Shown here piece by piece: positions 6,941 to 10,649 of a stretch of DNA of 10,649 bases. Every line of letters starts with the position of its first letter. Positions within the stretch are counted from its first letter, which is position 1. Origin of the DNA: [Eubacterium] saphenum (lineage in GTDB: Bacteria; Bacillota; Clostridia; Oscillospirales; Ruminococcaceae); NCBI GenBank assembly GCA_004554555.1, contig SFLN01000066.1, positions 1-10,649 of the forward strand. Direction: 5' to 3'. Made by a program: the position numbers and the translations under genes. The notes under the pieces are model-generated. The model had not been told where the DNA came from, ran no database searches, and saw nothing but the letters and a program-made list of their open reading frames with translations.

Positions 6941-8299
6941 GTGGAAAAGCTGGAAAAATCGGGCTCGTTCTCGATGAACTATTCGATAAAAAACGAGAAC
7001 GGCGAAGTCCGCTTCAAAAACCTCACGGTTCTGGCAACGGACTTGCGGCTCGGGAAAATCTGCTTTGCGCGCAAAGACGTAACGGAAACCGTTGAGCAGG
7101 AGCGCAAGAGCAAGGCTGAGCTTGAGCAGGCGCTTGCGGCGGCGGAAAAGGCAAGCCGCGCGAAGGGCGCGTTTTTGTCGTCGATGAGCCACGATATCAG
7201 AACGCCGATGAACGCGATTATCGGATTTGCGGAAATCATCGCGCAAAATACCGGCGATAAAGATGTCGTCGAGCGCTCCGTACAGAAAATTCTGAAATCG
7301 GGAGATGTGCTGCTGAAGCTGATAAACGACATTCTTGACCTGTCGAAAATCGAAAGCGGAAAGACAACGCTTGATTTCACGGCGGTTGATTTGAACACGG
7401 AAATCGAAAATTTGTCGGTTATGTTCAGCGAGAGCACCGAGCAGGCGGGCGTGAACTTTGTCGTTTTGAAGAATATCGAAAATCGGTATGTTTTGTGCGA
7501 TAATATAAAATTCTCGCAGATTATGGTGAATATCCTCAGCAACGCCGTGAAATTCACGCCAAAGGGCGGGAGAATTGTGTTCTCGATAACGGAGCGCGGG
7601 AGAGCGGAAAACGGCTTCGCGCAGTACGTTTTCTCGGTTAAGGACACGGGAATTGGAATGAGCGAGAATTTCCGCAGCCACGCTTTCGAGATGTTTGAAC
7701 GCGAAAAAACCACAACCGAAACCGGTATCAGCGGCACGGGACTTGGACTTGCGATTGTGAAGCGGCTGGTGGAGATGATGGGCGGCGAGGTTGAGATTAT
7801 CTCGGAGCTTGGCAAAGGCACGGAGGTTGTGGTTTCGCTGAAGTTCGAAATCACCGATGTTTCCAACGTCAAGACCGGTAAGCTCAGGACAAACGCTGTC
7901 ATGGATTTTGCGGGGAAGCGGCTGCTTTTGGTGGAGGACAACGAGATGAACCGCGAGATTGCCTCGGCAATTCTCTCGGAGCTTGGTTTTATCGTCGAGC
8001 AGGCTGAAAACGGCGCTGTCGCGGTCGATAAGGTCGCCAACAGCAAGGACGGTTATTACGACATAATTCTGATGGACTTGCAGATGCCGGTTATGGACGG
8101 CTATAAGGCAACGAGCGAAATTCGCGCGCTTGCGAACCGCGCGCTTTCGGGAATACCGATAGTTGCGATGACCGCGAACGCTTTTGACACCGACAGGCAG
8201 AAGTGCCTTGAAGTGGGAATGAACGGGCATATTGCAAAGCCGATTGACATATCAAAGCTGTTTGAAACGCTTGCGGAGGTTTTCAATAAGAGCGAGTAA
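6941..8299 (+). CDS. Hybrid histidine kinase with C-terminal receiver (3' part of kinase 2)
   Basis: The GTG at 6941 is only the first possible start after the TAG; the codon is internal to the second PAS unit and has no clear ribosome site. The order is the end of the PAS unit (about 1-60), a coiled linker rich in Ala, Lys and Glu, HisKA with phospho-acceptor H84 in MSHDIRTPMNA, and HATPase_c with an intact N box (LSNAVKF), G1 box DTGIGM and G2 box GTGLGLAIVK, finishing with SELGKGTEVVV. A REC domain follows from about residue 325 (LLLVEDNEMNRE) with phospho-acceptor D379 in LMDLQMP and the lysine of AKPID. No membrane segment is seen. The kinase core and receiver are undamaged. Phosphate could pass from H84 to D379, then to the Hpt at 5201 and on to the REC-HD-GYP proteins. 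The stop is TAA. Confidence 0.9.
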   Translation: MEKLEKSGSFSMNYSIKNENGEVRFKNLTVLATDLRLGKICFARKDVTETVEQERKSKAELEQALAAAEKASRAKGAFLSSMSHDIRTPMNAIIGFAEIIAQNTGDKDVVERSVQKILKSGDVLLKLINDILDLSKIESGKTTLDFTAVDLNTEIENLSVMFSESTEQAGVNFVVLKNIENRYVLCDNIKFSQIMVNILSNAVKFTPKGGRIVFSITERGRAENGFAQYVFSVKDTGIGMSENFRSHAFEMFEREKTTTETGISGTGLGLAIVKRLVEMMGGEVEIISELGKGTEVVVSLKFEITDVSNVKTGKLRTNAVMDFAGKRLLLVEDNEMNREIASAILSELGFIVEQAENGAVAVDKVANSKDGYYDIILMDLQMPVMDGYKATSEIRALANRALSGIPIVAMTANAFDTDRQKCLEVGMNGHIAKPIDISKLFETLAEVFNKSE

Positions 8300-8306
8300 T
8301 CACTCG
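8293..8306. repeat. Short inverted repeat across two convergent stop codons
   Basis: CGAGT-AATC-ACTCG is a perfect 5-bp stem with a 4-base loop, covering the TAA of kinase 2 and the TGA of the DUF421 gene. No T-tract follows on either side, so it is at most a weak bidirectional signal, and it may be chance. Confidence 0.4.
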
Positions 8307-9007
8307 AACAGGTCGCAGTTTTTAGGGGGAACATTTCGCGCGTAGAGCTGCAGGGAGTTGTCGGTGGTGTTGACCGCGCCGAGGAAAATCTCCTTTGCGT
8401 TGTGATAGCCTTGATTGCGAAGCTCCTTGTCAAGCCAGGTTTTGTCGTTTCCGGTGTGCTTGAGGTTTGGCTCGTTGATGTGACCGTCGAGAATGACGTT
8501 CACCAAAAGCTCCTGCTGAATGGGTTTAATATTCACGTCAGTCGGCTGGAGCGGTCGGTTTTGTTCAACGGGCAGAACGCTGATTGAACCGTTGTACTCG
8601 AACACGGCGGTCTGAACCTGCGACAAATCGAAATAGCCGAGATTTCGGCAGTGCGTGAGGAAATCCGACAAATCGATGCGGGCTTTTTTGAAATTCTCGC
8701 GGTAGAGCTTGCCCTTATCGAAGAGAATGAGCGGCTTGCCGTTGACGATTTTTCGAACGCGCGGTGATTTTCCCGTGACGATGGACACGCAAAAAGCGAT
8801 GACCGCGTAGATTATCATAGCGATGAGCGTGCGCTCGGGATTTTCAAGCTCCGTGGCAAATTCCGCGGCAATCGAACCGATGGAAATGCCGATGATATAG
8901 TCGAACATACTCAGCTGCGAGAGCTGCTTGTTGCCCATTAATTTTGTGAGCAGAAACAGCGTGACTACGCTCGCAACCGACGTTAAAACAACCTTTAATA
9001 TATCCAA
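8300..9007 (-). CDS. DUF421/YetF-family membrane protein
   Basis: 235 residues, within the family's usual size. Three N-terminal hydrophobic segments (about 5-23, 37-52 and 62-80) carry the family pattern MFDYIIGISIGSIAAEFA. The cytosolic part has the hallmark GKPLILFDKGKLYRENFKKA, followed by the conserved ARIDLSDFLTHCRNLGYFDL and AVFEYNGSISVLP segments. DUF421 proteins (Bacillus YetF, YdfS and related) are membrane proteins with no settled biochemical activity; some have been linked to spore properties in bacilli. The start is TTG, chosen because a strong GAGGTG lies seven bases upstream and the methionine-position residues fit the family N-terminus. The stop is TGA at 8300-8302, directly abutting the stop of the convergent kinase. 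It lies downstream of the deacetylase terminator, so it probably has its own promoter in 9021-9070, but I see no convincing one. Confidence 0.9.
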   Translation of the reverse strand: MDILKVVLTSVASVVTLFLLTKLMGNKQLSQLSMFDYIIGISIGSIAAEFATELENPERTLIAMIIYAVIAFCVSIVTGKSPRVRKIVNGKPLILFDKGKLYRENFKKARIDLSDFLTHCRNLGYFDLSQVQTAVFEYNGSISVLPVEQNRPLQPTDVNIKPIQQELLVNVILDGHINEPNLKHTGNDKTWLDKELRNQGYHNAKEIFLGAVNTTDNSLQLYARNVPPKNCDLFE

Positions 9008-9014
9008 AATATTT

Positions 9015-9020
9015 CACCTC
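9015..9020 (-). promoter_or_regulatory. Ribosome site supporting a TTG start
   Basis: On the minus strand this reads GAGGTG, seven bases before TTG at 9007. It decides the start of the DUF421 gene because no ATG or GTG lies in a comparable position. Confidence 0.75.
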
Positions 9021-9071
9021 TTTGCAGTTATTTTGCAAAAAAGCTCGTCGAATATTCACGAAAAAGCACAA

Positions 9072-9100
9072 AAAATCCCCCGCTGAACAGTGGGGGATTT
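9072..9100 (-). terminator. Intrinsic terminator after the deacetylase remnant
   Basis: Read on the minus strand, AAATCCCCC pairs with GGGGGATTT, with an inner CTG/CAG pair around a small loop, followed by a run of six T. It begins seven bases past the deacetylase stop (9107) and separates that transcript from the DUF421 gene. Confidence 0.85.
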
Positions 9101-9106
9101 CGCATT

Positions 9107-9604
9107 TTACTTTTGCGCAGCCGTGTTATTTGACGTATTTTCGGGAACGCTTGACGTGGTGTCGTCAGCCTTGAGCTTTGCCATAACCTCAAGCGCAAAC
9201 GGGCGAAGCTCGTCGGGAAGAACGCTCAAATCGCCGTTTTTAATCGCCTCGACAGCGGCAGAAAGCTGCTCGTCGGAAACGCCCGCCGCAGCGATTTCGT
9301 CGTGATATTTCGCCATAACCTCCTCAACCTTTTCATCGGAGATATTGAGGCTTTGTGCGGTCGGCTGCTGCTCGCCGTTTGCGTCAATTGTATAGTTGTC
9401 GTGCAGGATAAGCTCGTCAACCGTAACAAACTCGAAGCCCTTTTCCTTCAGCCCTTTGAGAACATTCGGCAGAGCCTCGGTTGTGTTCTGCAAATCGTTG
9501 TGGAACAGCAGAATAGAGCCGGATTTTGTGTTCTCGAGTACCTTTTTGGTAATCTGCTCGGAGGTCGGCTTGTTCCAGTCTACGCTGTCGGCGTTGGATA
9601 TAGT
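9107..9604 (-). pseudogene. C-terminal remnant of a polysaccharide deacetylase (NodB fold)
   Basis: Family-type sequence starts near 9598 with DSVDWNKPTSEQI and continues through SILLFHND, ALPNVLKGLKEKGFEFVTV and DELIL. This is the last part of a NodB-type deacetylase domain, including its conserved C-terminal His. A tail of about 85 residues follows, first acidic and helical, then Ser/Thr/Asn-rich at the very end. Such enzymes remove acetyl groups from peptidoglycan or other glycans outside the cell. The earlier catalytic motifs (the TFDDGP-type Asp and the HxxxH metal site) and the signal peptide are absent. Reading upstream, the frame runs directly into the TAA of the neighbouring YccA-family gene, so the 5' part has been deleted. 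The TTG at 9493 would give a 128-residue product but has no real role as a start. A terminator follows the gene. Confidence 0.8.
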
Positions 9605-9610
9605 TGGAAA

Positions 9611-10411
9611 TTATTTGCTGTCGCTGTTTTTGAGCTTGAGGAGCAGGTTGAGGATTTCGAGGTACAGCCAGATAATGGTGAACGTGAGCGAGAATGCCGC
9701 AACCCATTCGTACTGCTTGGGGAGCTTGTTTTCAACGGTCTGCTGAATTTGGCTGAAGTCAACCAGCAGGAACAGCGACGCGAGAATTACTCCGCCAACG
9801 GACATTGCGATGGAAATCACCATATTTTCGCGAATGAACGCGATAATCTGGTTAAGACCGGGGATAAACGAGCAGATGAACACGAGCGCGCTGCCGATAA
9901 CGGACGCAAGCAGCAGCGTCATAAGCACGGTGACGAACTTGTTTGTAACCTTGATTTTGCCCGTGGAGAAGAGCAGCTGCATAGCGGCAACCATCGATAC
10001 CGTGAGCACGAGCGCAAGACCGATAATACCCTGATACTCCTTGATAACGTTGCCCATAAACGCGAAGGTGTAGCCGTAGCCCGCGCAGCTTATTGCGCCG
10101 AAAACCGCAGCTCTTTTCATTGAAATCGAGCCTGCGATTGAAAATACGAATGAGAGAATAAGAGCCGCGATTGCGCCGTAGAGCTCGGGCATATTTACAT
10201 CAATACCCTCCAAAAGTGCCTGCGGGTCGGCGGGGAAAATAAAGTGGATTGCAAGTTCAATTGCCACGCCTGCCGCAATCATCAGCATAAAAAATCCGCA
10301 CTTTGCCACAATTCCTTTATATGTCGCGCAATTTTCGTTTGTTTCCTCAATTTTTGAAACTCTTTTTACCATCGGGTTGGCAAAGAGGTCAACCATTTTT
10401 TGACTTGCCAT
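9611..10411 (-). CDS. Bax inhibitor-1/YccA-family membrane protein
   Basis: 266 residues, typical for the bacterial YccA-like branch. A polar N-terminus of about 32 residues precedes seven hydrophobic segments (about 33-59, 77-96, 100-118, 127-149, 158-182, 196-217 and 235-256). The conserved LLVDFSQIQQTVE loop with D218, and the EWVAAFSLTFTIIWLYLEIL last helix, identify the family. In bacteria these proteins are inner-membrane proteins; YccA of E. coli modulates the FtsH protease and BsYetJ conducts calcium. The role here is not determinable. The ATG at 10411 has a strong AGGAGG seven bases upstream and a consensus promoter (10449-10477). It ends in TAA, and deacetylase remnant sequence follows within about 15 bases. 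The C-terminus looks natural, but the deletion lies very close. Confidence 0.92.
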   Translation of the reverse strand: MASQKMVDLFANPMVKRVSKIEETNENCATYKGIVAKCGFFMLMIAAGVAIELAIHFIFPADPQALLEGIDVNMPELYGAIAALILSFVFSIAGSISMKRAAVFGAISCAGYGYTFAFMGNVIKEYQGIIGLALVLTVSMVAAMQLLFSTGKIKVTNKFVTVLMTLLLASVIGSALVFICSFIPGLNQIIAFIRENMVISIAMSVGGVILASLFLLVDFSQIQQTVENKLPKQYEWVAAFSLTFTIIWLYLEILNLLLKLKNSDSK

Positions 10412-10448
10412 AAAAATTCCTCCTTTGTGTAACGCTTGGCTTGAATAT

Positions 10449-10477
10449 ATTATATCCTATAATTATTGCTTTGTCAA
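10449..10477 (-). promoter_or_regulatory. Consensus sigma-A promoter of the YccA-family gene
   Basis: On the minus strand TTGACA (10477-10472) and TATAAT (10454-10449) are separated by exactly 17 bases, a perfect match to the housekeeping consensus. Transcription should start near 10442, giving a leader of about 30 bases. Confidence 0.9.
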
Positions 10478-10522
10478 CGATTATTTGCCTTAACAGTACG
10501 AAATTTTACGTTTTTTACAAAT

Positions 10523-10547
10523 TTAACTTGCTAAATCTGCAAATTAA
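10523..10547. promoter_or_regulatory. Inverted repeat over the divergent promoter, possible operator
   Basis: TTAACTTGC (10523-10531) and GCAAATTAA (10539-10547) form 9-base arms with one mismatch around a 7-base spacer. The repeat covers the -35 box and most of the spacer of the + strand promoter, a position suited to a repressor site. No regulator can be named. Confidence 0.4.
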
Positions 10548-10556
10548 TGATATAAT
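10528..10556 (+). promoter_or_regulatory. Sigma-A promoter for the gene at the right edge
   Basis: TTGCTA (10528-10533), 17 bases, then a perfect TATAAT (10551-10556). The start of transcription would be near 10563, about 36 bases before the ATG at 10599. It is divergent from the YccA-family promoter, with about 50 bases between the two -35 boxes. Confidence 0.8.
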
Positions 10557-10598
10557 TATGGGGAGAAATATTGGTTTATAAGAAAGAATTTGGTAAAA

Positions 10599-10649
10599 AT
10601 GGGAAATAAAGTATATATTGCACGAACAGACGCGCTGAATGATGAAAAG
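10599..10649 (+). CDS. Partial gene, N-terminus only (possibly 4'-phosphopantetheinyl transferase)
   Basis: Seventeen codons run to the window edge: MGNKVYIARTDALNDEK. The opening KVYIARTDAL resembles the first strand of the Sfp-type phosphopantetheinyl transferases of Clostridia, which load carrier proteins with the phosphopantetheine arm, but this is too short to be sure. A good promoter lies upstream. The ribosome site is weak (AGAAAG at 10581-10586), and an in-frame TTG at 10590 is an alternative start. Confidence 0.45.
   Translation, partial: MGNKVYIARTDALNDEK

Noticed and set aside
6914..8230. Minus-strand open frames of 438 and 355 codons
   Set aside because: Both mirror the conserved kinase-REC sequence on the + strand; no domains and no ribosome site.
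9302..10123. Plus-strand open frame of 273 codons
   Set aside because: It is antisense to the YccA-family gene and the deacetylase remnant, both of which have family-level support.
1..10649. CRISPR arrays, tRNA or rRNA genes, insertion sequences, integrases
   Set aside because: No regularly spaced repeats, tRNA-like cloverleaf, rRNA sequence or transposase-like protein was seen, including at the three deletion joins.

Overview
The window reads as chromosome of an anaerobic, low-GC-lineage Gram-positive bacterium, most likely a Clostridia/Oscillospiraceae-type gut organism. The supports are strong AGGAGG-type ribosome sites, near-perfect sigma-A promoters (TTGACA-17-TATAAT), AT-rich intergenic DNA next to more GC-rich genes, and the kind of genes present: long soluble multi-PAS kinases with REC-HD-GYP partners, YetF/DUF421, and a Bax inhibitor-1/YccA protein. 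The species cannot be named from this sequence.

Left part (88-8299, all + strand): a signalling cluster. In order it holds a very long cytosolic histidine kinase (GAF, six PAS-like units, HisKA, HATPase); a REC-HD-GYP cyclic-di-GMP phosphodiesterase; a stand-alone Hpt phosphotransfer protein; a second REC protein whose HD-GYP domain has lost the catalytic His-Asp pair; and a second PAS-kinase-REC hybrid. Together these are the parts of a multistep phosphorelay (kinase to REC to Hpt to REC) whose outputs are one catalytic and one apparently non-catalytic HD-GYP protein.

The cluster is damaged as sequenced. Kinase 1 loses its C-terminus at about 3884, where it is joined out of frame to the middle of a REC domain. 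The first HD-GYP gene has an in-frame TAG at 4217. The second response regulator has a 2-bp contraction in a GC repeat near 6108-6114. Its HD-GYP end is fused near 6437 to the middle of kinase 2. Kinase 2 has another in-frame TAG at 6896. Kinase 1 also carries Asp-to-Gly in its ATP-binding G1 box. Only the Hpt gene and the last kinase-REC stretch look undamaged. Either the locus is decaying or the assembly is faulty; raw reads would decide.

Right part: a DUF421/YetF membrane protein (minus strand) converges on the kinase with no bases between the stop codons. Upstream of it lie a strong intrinsic terminator, the C-terminal remnant of a polysaccharide deacetylase whose front is missing, and an intact seven-helix Bax inhibitor-1/YccA-family protein (minus) with a consensus promoter. 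A divergent promoter at 10528-10556 drives a gene that runs off the right edge; only 17 codons are visible.
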